From NCBI GenBank assembly GCA_030684555.1, contig JAUXVN010000058.1, positions 1 to 59,588 on the forward strand: 59,588 bases of DNA, read 5' to 3'. The DNA comes from Ignavibacteria bacterium. GTDB lineage: Bacteria > Bacteroidota > Ignavibacteria > Ignavibacteriales > Ignavibacteriaceae. A model generated the notes under the pieces. It saw only the letters and a list, made by a program, of their open reading frames with translations. It had not been told where the DNA came from and made no database searches. Below, piece by piece: positions 27,512 to 35,902 of the stretch. Each line of letters begins with the position of its first letter. Within the stretch, counting starts at the first letter, position 1. The position numbers were made by a program, and so were the translations under genes.

Positions 27512-28498
27512 ATGGCTCAACCCGGAAAACAAATACTCAATTTCATAATCACTATTTTGATTTTTCTGCTTCCTGCATGTGATGCTCCAAGAGATAATCC
27601 GCTTGACCCGGATAATCCCTCTAATAAACTATACATAATTTCGGGAAAATTAATAACTGCCGAAAAAACTTCAAAGCCAATCGGTGGTGCAACTTTTAAC
27701 TGGAGGAATGAGAATGTTTTAGGACTTACATCAGCAGATGGGACATTCAAAATTCAATGTGCATCTCCGGCAAACGGTTGGTTGCTTTTTGAAAAGTCCG
27801 GTTTCTCGAGCGATTCTTTTTACGTTGATTGGAAGAATGAAAAAGCTGTAAATGTTTCACAAAGCATTAACGCATTACCTGTTTTAGATTCACTTAGAAT
27901 TTATAGTGTGGTACGGAACAAATACAGTACTAATGAGTTGCTATTATACTTTGAGGCTTCGGTCACTGATATTGATGATGATATTGATACCGTAAAAATC
28001 AGTTGCCCTGATCTTTCTATAAATATTAATCTTACTAAAATTAATTCTGATTACTTTGAAGCGAAATTCACTGATTATGAACTTAACATAAATAACTTCA
28101 ACGATATCATCGGAAAATCTTTTTATATAATTGCAATAACTTCAGACGGAAAATCATTTAATATTGGTAATTCAAATGTGAAAAGAATTATTAGAGATGA
28201 GATACTTATCATCTCACCAATAAACTCAGATACATTGGAAACCCGCACTCCTGAATTAAATTGGACCCGGTTCACTCCGGGTTTCAGTTTTAATTATACT
28301 ATTGAAATATTTACAGATGAGCCGGAACCGGTTCTTCTGTGGAAAAAAGAAAATATTTCTTCCGATGAAATATTAATACAAGTCGAAACGCCTATAGCCT
28401 CAACTCCATCAAACGATAAATTCTTTTGGGTTATCTGGTGCATTGATGAATTTAACAACCGATCCCGTTCTAAACCGGCTGGATTTATATTGAAATAA
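27512..28498 (+). CDS. Lipoprotein with carboxypeptidase-regulatory-like domain
   Basis: A 328-residue lipoprotein. The signal ends LIFLLPAC, with the lipobox cysteine near residue 23, followed by DNPLDPDNPSN, a motif typical of lipoproteins in this phylum. About 42-110 resembles a carboxypeptidase-regulatory beta-sandwich (ISGKLITAEKTSKPIGGATF). The C-terminal part looks fibronectin-like (ISPINSDTLETRTPELNWTR). It lies 2 bp before the sigma54 activator gene and is probably the first gene of the 27.5-33.7 kb operon. A cell-surface sensing or adhesion role is possible. Confidence 0.75.
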   Translation: MAQPGKQILNFIITILIFLLPACDAPRDNPLDPDNPSNKLYIISGKLITAEKTSKPIGGATFNWRNENVLGLTSADGTFKIQCASPANGWLLFEKSGFSSDSFYVDWKNEKAVNVSQSINALPVLDSLRIYSVVRNKYSTNELLLYFEASVTDIDDDIDTVKISCPDLSININLTKINSDYFEAKFTDYELNINNFNDIIGKSFYIIAITSDGKSFNIGNSNVKRIIRDEILIISPINSDTLETRTPELNWTRFTPGFSFNYTIEIFTDEPEPVLLWKKENISSDEILIQVETPIASTPSNDKFFWVIWCIDEFNNRSRSKPAGFILK

Positions 28499-28500
28499 TT

Positions 28501-29985
28501 ATGGATATACTTAACAATTTTGTTTATATAAAAAATCTTACAAAGAATCAATTTGAAGCTCTCCTTGCGATAAGTCAAATTCTTAATCGGGATGTATACG
28601 AAGATGAAATTATCAAAGAAATGCTTGATTGGGTAATTAATGTAATTAATGCCGAGAGAGTTGTTTTTGCTAAATATGAAAAGGAAAAAGATGAGTTCAT
28701 TCTAATTGCCGCAAATAATGTTAACAAGAATGTAAATAACAATCTGACAGATTTTTCAGCAGGCATACTTAAACAGGTAACAGTAAAAAAACAACCGGTA
28801 CTTTTTCATGATGTGCAAAATGATGAAGGAATTTCACAGTTTGTTAGTGTTCTAATTAAGCAAATCCGATCCGTTATTGGTGTCCCTCTAATTAAGAATG
28901 ATGAAGTTTGGGGAGTTATTCTCGCAGACAGCCAATCTGATAGAAGAGAGTTTACTGATTCTAATCTTATCTTTCTAAATTTCATTTCTAACCTGGTTTC
29001 GCTTGCTATTGAACGAGCCGGTCGACTTAGAATATTGGAAGAAGATAATATTTTACTGAAACATAGAGTCGAAGAATTTGTTACTGCTCCCGACATGATT
29101 GGAATCAGTAAGGGAATGAAAGACTTAAGTAAATTGATTCATCGGGTTGCTGCATCTGATGCTACTGTCCTATTACTTGGTGAAAGTGGAACAGGAAAAG
29201 ATCTTGCCGCTAATGCAATTCATAAACTTAGTTTGAGAAGAGAGAATCCTTTTTTGGCTCAGTTTTGTGGCTCTATTCCGGACTCACTTCTTGAGAGTGA
29301 ATTGTTTGGATATAAAAAAGGAGCTTTTACCGGAGCTTCCGCCGATAAAAAAGGACTTCTCGAAGCCTCTAATAATGGGACTTTTTTCCTTGATGAAATT
29401 GCTGATATATCTGTTGCTCTTCAGGCTAAATTATTGAGAGTATTGGAAAATAAAGAAATCATTCGTGTCGGAGATACACAAGTTCGGAAGATAAATGTGC
29501 GAATAATAACTGCAACAAATAAAGACCTTCCTCAACTTGTGAAAGCAGGAGCTTTCAGAGAAGATTTATTTTATAGGTTGAATGTTTTCCCGATTCGAGT
29601 TCCACCGTTGCGTGAACGGAAAGAAGACATTCCTTTATTAGCCAAACATTTCATCCAAAAATTGTCAGGGAAAGAAATTAAACTTGGAAGATTTGCTCTC
29701 ATTAAACTTGAGAAGTATCACTGGCCCGGAAATATTCGACAACTTATGAATGTAATTCAACGTGCACTTATTTTATGTGACGGTGACAGAATTGAAGAAG
29801 AGCATATTATAATTGAAGAAAATGAAAATAATCTAAATTTTAACGGAACAATTGATGATTTTGTAAAACAATTACTTCTGAAAAGACTTGAAGAACATAA
29901 TGGTAATAGATCTCAGACTGCCGAGTCTCTTGGCGTTTCAGTAAGATGGGTTCAATTGAAGTTGAAACAGATGGATTATAAATAG
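28501..29985 (+). CDS. GAF-domain sigma54-dependent transcriptional activator
   Basis: A 494-residue bacterial enhancer-binding protein. The N-terminal GAF domain (about 15-175) would bind a ligand. A short linker leads to the AAA+ domain: Walker A GESGTGKD (227-234), GAFTGA (274-279, the sigma54 contact loop) and Walker B FLDEIADIS. The C-terminal Fis-type HTH includes NRSQTAESLGVSVRWVQLKL. GESGTGKE is usual; here Asp replaces Glu, a mild change. It activates RpoN promoters. It lies 2 bp upstream of a Ser/Thr kinase and 2 bp downstream of a lipoprotein gene, so the cluster probably links kinase signalling with sigma54 transcription. Confidence 0.93.
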   Translation: MDILNNFVYIKNLTKNQFEALLAISQILNRDVYEDEIIKEMLDWVINVINAERVVFAKYEKEKDEFILIAANNVNKNVNNNLTDFSAGILKQVTVKKQPVLFHDVQNDEGISQFVSVLIKQIRSVIGVPLIKNDEVWGVILADSQSDRREFTDSNLIFLNFISNLVSLAIERAGRLRILEEDNILLKHRVEEFVTAPDMIGISKGMKDLSKLIHRVAASDATVLLLGESGTGKDLAANAIHKLSLRRENPFLAQFCGSIPDSLLESELFGYKKGAFTGASADKKGLLEASNNGTFFLDEIADISVALQAKLLRVLENKEIIRVGDTQVRKINVRIITATNKDLPQLVKAGAFREDLFYRLNVFPIRVPPLRERKEDIPLLAKHFIQKLSGKEIKLGRFALIKLEKYHWPGNIRQLMNVIQRALILCDGDRIEEEHIIIEENENNLNFNGTIDDFVKQLLLKRLEEHNGNRSQTAESLGVSVRWVQLKLKQMDYK

Positions 29986-29987
29986 TA

Positions 29988-31550
29988 ATGATGAATATTA
30001 GCGAAAGTATTCAATTAGCTCATTTCAAAGTAAAGTCGGTTTTAAAAAAAGACGACCACTCTGCTGTCTATCTCGCTGATGATTTAAAATCGGGAGAAAT
30101 TGTAATACTTAAAACCCTTAAAATTGATGGACTTCCTGATCCTTCAATTATTGCTCGATTTAAGAGGGAATCTAAATTACTTCAAACTCTAAATCATCCT
30201 GGAATTATTTCTGCAATTGAATCCGGTTCACATGAAAATTTTCTATATATAAGCTTTGAGTATTTTGAAAGTAAAAACCTCCGCACTATTCTTAATGATG
30301 GTATTAAAGGGAATGATGACCGCTTTCTAATCGTAAAACAGTTTTTTTCTGCACTGAAATATGCTCATGAAAATAGTATAGTTCATCGGGATATTAAACC
30401 GGAAAATATTTTTATAGCGAATGACGGTCATCTTAAAATTGGTGATTTCGGACTTGCTACCGGAGGCAGTGAAAATTTTGTTACAGCACAATTTTCAGTT
30501 GTTGGAACACCCGGATATATGTCTCCGGAACAAATACTCGGCCATAAACTCACGGCTAAAAGTGATTTATTTTCTGTAGGGATTGTTGTTTATGAAGTTT
30601 TTAAAGGAAAGAATCCGTTTATCGGACAGGATGTAAATGAAACACTTAATAACATTATAAATTTTACTGATGAAAGTTTACTTGAAGAATTTAAATCATT
30701 TCCTTTAGAAATAATTCCCATACTCAAAGCGACTTTGAAGAAGGAAGTTTCAGAGCGGGACGATTCAGTATATTCTTTAGCTGAAAAGCTTCCCGGTGAA
30801 AATAAATTTTACTCTCGAAGAAGCAGCAAAAAAATAAAAATGAATTATTTCTATGCAGCGGTTATAATATCTATGATAGTTTTCGCAGTTTATTATTTTA
30901 ATCAAAACTTATTTTGGATGAATCTAAAAAATAATAGCGAACTCCCGGAAAAAGTTGTTCAAGATGATACTTCTTCCTTAGTATTTTCCGATAAATTAAA
31001 CTCAATAGATTTACCCGGTGCTGAAAATACTAAAGTTGAAAGCCCAATTCAGAATGAAGCGGATAAGATTAAAGAGGTGAATTCAGAAATTATCTCAACA
31101 AAAAGTCAGGTTGTGGAAAAATCTTTTGGTAAATTATTTGTCGATTGTCTACCTTGGGCGACTATTTATGTTGACTCGTTGAAATATGAAACCACGCCGC
31201 TTCGTGAAAACATTCAACTTTCTACCGGTAAATATAAAGTAAGTCTTGTAAATCCTGGTTATCCGGTTTATACAACCGAAGTAAAAATTGAAGAAGGAGT
31301 TGTCACAAAACTAAAGGTTAATCTCGAATCGATGATTGGTTATCTTGATTGTAAAATTCACCCGTGGGGAGAAATTTTTATTGATGGTGAATTTAAAGGA
31401 GAAACGCCTCTGGGAAAACCAATCAAATTGAACCCCGGGGAGTATAAAGTGCTTCTAAAAAGTAAAGGTTATCCCGATACGGTTTTAAGTGTGAAAATTT
31501 TGCAGAATGAAACTTCCATTCTGAAATATAACTTTAAGAATTTCAATTGA
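29988..31550 (+). CDS. Ser/Thr protein kinase with extracytoplasmic PEGA domains
   Basis: A 520-residue Hanks-type kinase. The catalytic loop is HRDIKPEN (H133, D135), followed by IGDFGLATGG and the activation segment GTPGYMSPEQ. The N-lobe Lys is in IVILKTLK. A transmembrane helix lies at about 285-305. The outer part contains two PEGA domains (about 380-450 and 450-515), each with a PWATIYVDS or PWGEIFIDG core. PEGA domains probably sense or bind an envelope ligand. It is 2 bp after the sigma54 activator, so kinase and activator are very likely coexpressed. Kinase control of the activator is inference. Confidence 0.92.
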   Translation: MMNISESIQLAHFKVKSVLKKDDHSAVYLADDLKSGEIVILKTLKIDGLPDPSIIARFKRESKLLQTLNHPGIISAIESGSHENFLYISFEYFESKNLRTILNDGIKGNDDRFLIVKQFFSALKYAHENSIVHRDIKPENIFIANDGHLKIGDFGLATGGSENFVTAQFSVVGTPGYMSPEQILGHKLTAKSDLFSVGIVVYEVFKGKNPFIGQDVNETLNNIINFTDESLLEEFKSFPLEIIPILKATLKKEVSERDDSVYSLAEKLPGENKFYSRRSSKKIKMNYFYAAVIISMIVFAVYYFNQNLFWMNLKNNSELPEKVVQDDTSSLVFSDKLNSIDLPGAENTKVESPIQNEADKIKEVNSEIISTKSQVVEKSFGKLFVDCLPWATIYVDSLKYETTPLRENIQLSTGKYKVSLVNPGYPVYTTEVKIEEGVVTKLKVNLESMIGYLDCKIHPWGEIFIDGEFKGETPLGKPIKLNPGEYKVLLKSKGYPDTVLSVKILQNETSILKYNFKNFN

Positions 31551-31592
31551 ATCAAATATTTTAACATGGCATATTTATTGCAATATAAAAGC

Positions 31593-32903
31593 ATGAGTCA
31601 CCTTAAAAAAAACATAAAGTATTTTCTGTTAATTCTATTCTGCTTATCTACAAGCAGATTAGCAGCTCAGGGTCAGTGGACAGTCTCCGGCAGTTTGACC
31701 CGGGGATTAACAGGCGCAGCCGCAGTAGTTGTTGATTCAACAATTTATGTTCTTGGTGGATACTCTGATTCTACCCAAAATGTAGTTAATTGGATCCAAA
31801 AATTCGATCCGGAATCCGGACAATTTACATATGTCACCCAAATGAAGAGTAGAAGAACACATTTTTTTGCAGTTGTTTCGGACAGCAATATCTACTATAC
31901 GGGGGGAGAATTCGGTTCGGGACACCACACAGCGGGAACCCTTGAATGCTTTAACCTGCGAACCGGATTAGTTACCGCTATTGATACGAACAGAAAGTAC
32001 AATCGATTTTTTATCAGCGGTATTGTTGCAGATTCGATATTATATTTGGTTGGTGGAGCACCAACGGAAGGATCTCCTCCATCCGGATTAAATCCTTACA
32101 TTATGGAATTTAACCTGAACAAAAAGGAAATAACGTACAATTATTCCGGAATGTTTTCAAATAATTTGCTAAGATCCGGTCATATAACAATAATTTACAA
32201 TTCATATCTTTATATATTTGGCGGTAATTATAATACAGTGCTTGCTGAGGTTTTCAGATATTCACTTAATGATAAAACTCTTCAACGGATATTTCCTAAT
32301 ATGACTGTGCCCCGTACAAACGCAGCTGCGGTAATAACTAATAACGGTAATGCGGAACTACTTATTATGGGTGGTTTTAATGAAGGAAATTCTGCTCTCA
32401 ATTCCGTTGAAAAATTTATTTTTCGGAGCTCATCAATTACATCACAATTTTTTCCTCCCATGAACATTAAAAGGAAAAATTTCAATTCTGTGTTGTTAGG
32501 TGATAATGTATATGTTTTTGGAGGAAAAAATGAATTTGGACAGTCCGTCAGAGATATTGAAAAATTTCAACTTCTAACTACTGCTGAAGATTTAATGGAT
32601 GAAATACCTAAATCATTTTTATTAGAACAGAATTATCCAAATCCTTTTAATCCATCAACAGTAATAAGTTTTCAAATTAAAAATGAAAACAGAGTTGCCC
32701 TTACTATTTATGATGCATTAGGAAATATTGTAAAAGTGCTGCAAGATGAAATTCTTCAATCGGGACTTTACAATCGACAATGGGATGCTGTTGGTATAAG
32801 TAGTGGAATTTATTTCTATGAACTTATAACACAACCAACGAATCAGAGTGAAAATCTTGATAAAGCATTCCGCCAGGTAAAGAAGATGATGCTTCTCAAA
32901 TGA
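31593..32903 (+). CDS. Kelch-repeat protein with T9SS sorting domain
   Basis: About 436 residues. The signal peptide ends RLAAQGQ. Five or six Kelch-type blades are visible (SGSLTRGLTGAAAVVVDSTI-YVLGG, IYYTGGEFG, LYLVGGAPT, LYIFGGNYN, LLIMGGFNEG, VYVFGGKNE), giving a beta-propeller. The last 90 residues are a T9SS sorting domain (EQNYPNPFNPSTVISFQI). The ATG at 31593 is chosen because it gives a normal signal peptide; an upstream ATG at 31566 would add nine residues. It is probably exported to the cell surface. It lies 42 bp after the PEGA kinase and overlaps the next gene by 4 bp. Confidence 0.85.
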   Translation: MSHLKKNIKYFLLILFCLSTSRLAAQGQWTVSGSLTRGLTGAAAVVVDSTIYVLGGYSDSTQNVVNWIQKFDPESGQFTYVTQMKSRRTHFFAVVSDSNIYYTGGEFGSGHHTAGTLECFNLRTGLVTAIDTNRKYNRFFISGIVADSILYLVGGAPTEGSPPSGLNPYIMEFNLNKKEITYNYSGMFSNNLLRSGHITIIYNSYLYIFGGNYNTVLAEVFRYSLNDKTLQRIFPNMTVPRTNAAAVITNNGNAELLIMGGFNEGNSALNSVEKFIFRSSSITSQFFPPMNIKRKNFNSVLLGDNVYVFGGKNEFGQSVRDIEKFQLLTTAEDLMDEIPKSFLLEQNYPNPFNPSTVISFQIKNENRVALTIYDALGNIVKVLQDEILQSGLYNRQWDAVGISSGIYFYELITQPTNQSENLDKAFRQVKKMMLLK

Positions 32904-33730
32904 AATTTATTTCACTATTATTTCTTGTAGTTACATTGAATTTTTCATTAAAGTCGCAGGATTATAGCTTATCTCACCTCACCTCTGTATTTGAGAATTT
33001 TGAATATTCGGAAGCAATATTACTTGCAGATTCAATTTTACAGGATAAGAATATTACTCCAGCATTAAAAAATGAAGTGCTTTTAATAAAAGCCATTTCA
33101 CATTACTCGCTTAGTCAGGAAGTACAAAGCCGCAAATGTTTTATAGAGATGATGAAGAATGATCCAAATCTTCAACTTGATTCAAACACTGTTGCTCCAA
33201 AGATATTGTCACTTTTTTTATCAGTGAAAGAAGAATTTAACGATCTTTTCACAAAGGGATCTGAAACGAATGAAAATCTTATTGACCGCTCAAAACTATC
33301 AGATGCAGAAATTTCATCACTTATAAGTCGGTATGATAATTATTCGGTTGCAATCTATAAATCGATTTTAATACCGGGGTGGGGGCATTATTCAATCGGC
33401 CAAAAAACAAAAGGTTTGATAATCGGGGCAGCCTCCTTATTAAATCTTGGTGGAATAGTCTATTTTACACTCTTAACTCGTGAAAAAGAAAGAAGTTATC
33501 TCGGATCAATTGATCCAGTACAAATTCAAATTGATTACACATCCTTTAATAAAGCATACAAGACGCGCAATTATTTAATTGCCTCATACATAGGAATTTG
33601 GTTATATACACAAATCGATTTACTATTATTTGATCATACTGAAAATGTACTAAATACCTTTGATGTTAGAGCTGAATCTTACTATGGACAGACAGGTTAT
33701 TTCATCGAATTTAAGTTTCCAATTTTTTAA
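32900..33730 (+). CDS. Membrane protein with TPR-like N-terminal domain
   Basis: A 276-residue protein with a signal peptide (ending LKSQ). The exported N-terminal part (about 20-110) is helical and TPR-like. Hydrophobic segments follow at about 157-190 (IGQKTKGLIIGAASLLNLGG) and 220-240. The stretch KSILIPGWGHYSIGQKTKG resembles DUF5683-type proteins of Bacteroidota-like genomes. Its ATG overlaps the preceding TGA (ATGA), so it is translationally coupled to the Kelch protein. Function unknown; it may be the membrane partner of the cluster. Confidence 0.7.
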   Translation: MKFISLLFLVVTLNFSLKSQDYSLSHLTSVFENFEYSEAILLADSILQDKNITPALKNEVLLIKAISHYSLSQEVQSRKCFIEMMKNDPNLQLDSNTVAPKILSLFLSVKEEFNDLFTKGSETNENLIDRSKLSDAEISSLISRYDNYSVAIYKSILIPGWGHYSIGQKTKGLIIGAASLLNLGGIVYFTLLTREKERSYLGSIDPVQIQIDYTSFNKAYKTRNYLIASYIGIWLYTQIDLLLFDHTENVLNTFDVRAESYYGQTGYFIEFKFPIF

Positions 33731-33769
33731 CTACGAAATATTCATTAAGGGTGCGAATTATTTTCGTAG
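33731..33769 (+). terminator. Hairpin after the signalling operon
   Basis: CTACGAAA (33731-33738) pairs perfectly with TTTCGTAG (33762-33769) across a 23-nt loop, directly after the stop codon. No T-run follows. It may end or attenuate the 27.5-33.7 kb transcript. Weak call. Confidence 0.4.
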
Positions 33770-33880
33770 TCAGATATTTCAAGGATTAATTTTTACAACA
33801 AATTTAAGTAAGATTAGTTGGTACACCTTTTGCGACTAATCTCTTGAAAAAATAATTATTCACTAATTCTAGGAGAGGTT

Positions 33881-35773
33881 ATGAGACTCATAAAATCACT
33901 ACTATTGACTCTCGTCTTCGGGACTTTTGTTTTTGCACAAATTTTACCACCGGAAAACTTGACGGCTACAGGTACCAACGATAACAGTCGTGTTAAGCTA
34001 ACATGGGAACATGCGCAAACGACCGGAGTTAAATATTTTGTTTATAAAAAAGATGCACCTGCTGATGATACATCAAAGCAGTTTAGAAGAATTGCATTTG
34101 TTAATCTGAAAGAGTTTGTTGATTTTCATTTAATAGCAGGAGTTACATATAGTTACTATGTTACTGCCGGGGTTTGGAATAACCAAAGCCTACCTTCAAA
34201 TATTGTTGAATTTACCCGCACTGTTCCGGTCTACACTTATGGAAAAGTTAATGGCTATGTTTTAGATGAAACTACATCACTCCCTATTTATGATGCCATA
34301 GTTAAACTTTTACCAACACCGAATAGTGTAGGCAGTTTTATCGTAGTTAAGACTGACAGTAATGGCTTTTTCTCTGCCCGTGTTAAGATTTCAGATTATA
34401 AACTTTTCATTTGTGCCCGCACTTATATCGGTGAATACTATGATAATGCAGTCTCTCCTGAGTTTGCAACTATTGTAACAGTTGCTGAGAATGATTCTCT
34501 TACACTGAATCCGATTTCATTATCAGCAGTTGTTCCTCCGGTTATTTATACTTTATCCGGTAGTGTCACAGATGCTGAAGGTTTAAACCCAAAAATTGCA
34601 AGAATAACTGCTTTTGTAAAAAATCGCATACATATACCATTTTTTGGATTTGGACACTATGGTACAAGAACTGATTCCCTCGGAAATTATTCATTAAACG
34701 TCAGACTTGGTGATACAATCGCATTATTCGCCCAACCGCTGGATTATACTTTCAAATCAGAATTTTGGGATGGTAAAGCTACAATTGATGAAGCTGATTT
34801 AATTGTAGTTTCTGATAATGTAACCGGAATCAATTTCACCCTAAATCCAAAACCTGTATATAATAACGGAGTAGCCGGTACAGTATATGATTCAGCAGCA
34901 GTTTTAGGATTAAAGGGATATGTTTATCTTGTTAAAAAAGACTTAACTACACCAAACCCCCACAATCTAAGAAGAAAAATTTGGGCAGCTACCGATTCAT
35001 TAACCGGTAATTTTAGCTTCTCTAATTTAGAACCGGGATTATATATTGCTCTCGCAACAGCACGCGGTTACAAAGCTTCATATTTCAAATATGACGGTAG
35101 TTTAACAATGGATTGGAGATTAGCTGATTCAATAGTTGTTACAGAGGAAGGTATTGTTGGAAATATTAACTTTTATCTTAATGCACGTATCGCACCAAAT
35201 AGTGGAACCGGTTTAGCATTATTCGGCAATTCATTTGAAGCTTCAGGCGCAGTAGTAGAAGGTGTTCTTACATTCGTGTCAGATGCAGACGGTCATATAG
35301 TAAGTGCTTCCATTTCTGATCCGGTTGGTTCTTATGCTCATGAAGGATTGACGGATGGATATTATATGCTAACCGCAAATACAATCAACTTCGGTGAAGT
35401 CAGCATATCAGGCATAGACATTAATGGTGAAACCGGTGATGTCGAAATAGATATCGCATTAACACCTGATGGAACAACCTCAGCAGGTGGAAATAATGAG
35501 ATTCCGGATGCATTCGAATTATTCCAAAATTATCCGAATCCATTCAATCCATCAACAATGATTCAGTTTGCACTACCCGAACCGTCAATCGTAACATTGA
35601 AGGTTTATAATGTTATCGGTCAAGAGGTTAAAACTTTAATTAATAATGAATTCCATAATGCAGGCAACCATCAAGTGAATTTTGATGCATCTCAACTTGC
35701 TAATGGTATTTATCTATACAGAATTGAAACCGCAGGTTTCACAATAACTAAAAAAATGACTCTGTTGAAATAG
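33881..35773 (+). CDS. T9SS-exported protein with FnIII and carboxypeptidase-regulatory domains
   Basis: A 630-residue secreted protein. A signal peptide (ends GTFVFAQ) precedes a fibronectin type III domain (about 22-110, PPENLTATGTNDNSRVKLTW). Three or more carboxypeptidase-regulatory-like beta-sandwiches follow, beginning GKVNGYVLDE, LSGSVTDAEG and GVAGTVYDSA. The C-terminus is a T9SS sorting domain (QNYPNPFNPSTMIQFALP ... MTLLK). No catalytic motif is seen, so an adhesin or structural surface protein is likely. A strong AGGAGAGG ribosome binding site precedes the ATG. A separate 150-bp leader suggests its own promoter, and a strong terminator follows. Confidence 0.88.
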   Translation: MRLIKSLLLTLVFGTFVFAQILPPENLTATGTNDNSRVKLTWEHAQTTGVKYFVYKKDAPADDTSKQFRRIAFVNLKEFVDFHLIAGVTYSYYVTAGVWNNQSLPSNIVEFTRTVPVYTYGKVNGYVLDETTSLPIYDAIVKLLPTPNSVGSFIVVKTDSNGFFSARVKISDYKLFICARTYIGEYYDNAVSPEFATIVTVAENDSLTLNPISLSAVVPPVIYTLSGSVTDAEGLNPKIARITAFVKNRIHIPFFGFGHYGTRTDSLGNYSLNVRLGDTIALFAQPLDYTFKSEFWDGKATIDEADLIVVSDNVTGINFTLNPKPVYNNGVAGTVYDSAAVLGLKGYVYLVKKDLTTPNPHNLRRKIWAATDSLTGNFSFSNLEPGLYIALATARGYKASYFKYDGSLTMDWRLADSIVVTEEGIVGNINFYLNARIAPNSGTGLALFGNSFEASGAVVEGVLTFVSDADGHIVSASISDPVGSYAHEGLTDGYYMLTANTINFGEVSISGIDINGETGDVEIDIALTPDGTTSAGGNNEIPDAFELFQNYPNPFNPSTMIQFALPEPSIVTLKVYNVIGQEVKTLINNEFHNAGNHQVNFDASQLANGIYLYRIETAGFTITKKMTLLK

Positions 35774-35820
35774 GAAGAAGAAATCGAGCCTCTTTAGCCT
35801 CCAAGAAGATGGGTCATATA

Positions 35821-35852
35821 AAAAAGGTGCTGTGTAAACAGCACCTTTTTTT
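35821..35852. terminator. Bidirectional intrinsic terminator
   Basis: AAAAAGGTGCTGT-GTAA-ACAGCACCTTTTT is a perfect 13-bp stem continued by T (plus strand) and flanked by A (giving T on the minus strand). It lies between convergent T9SS genes and can terminate both. Confidence 0.95.
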
Positions 35853-35902
35853 ATCTCTCAATTAGTAGTTTTGGAAAATTTATTAATAGAAAATTAACCA
35901 AA

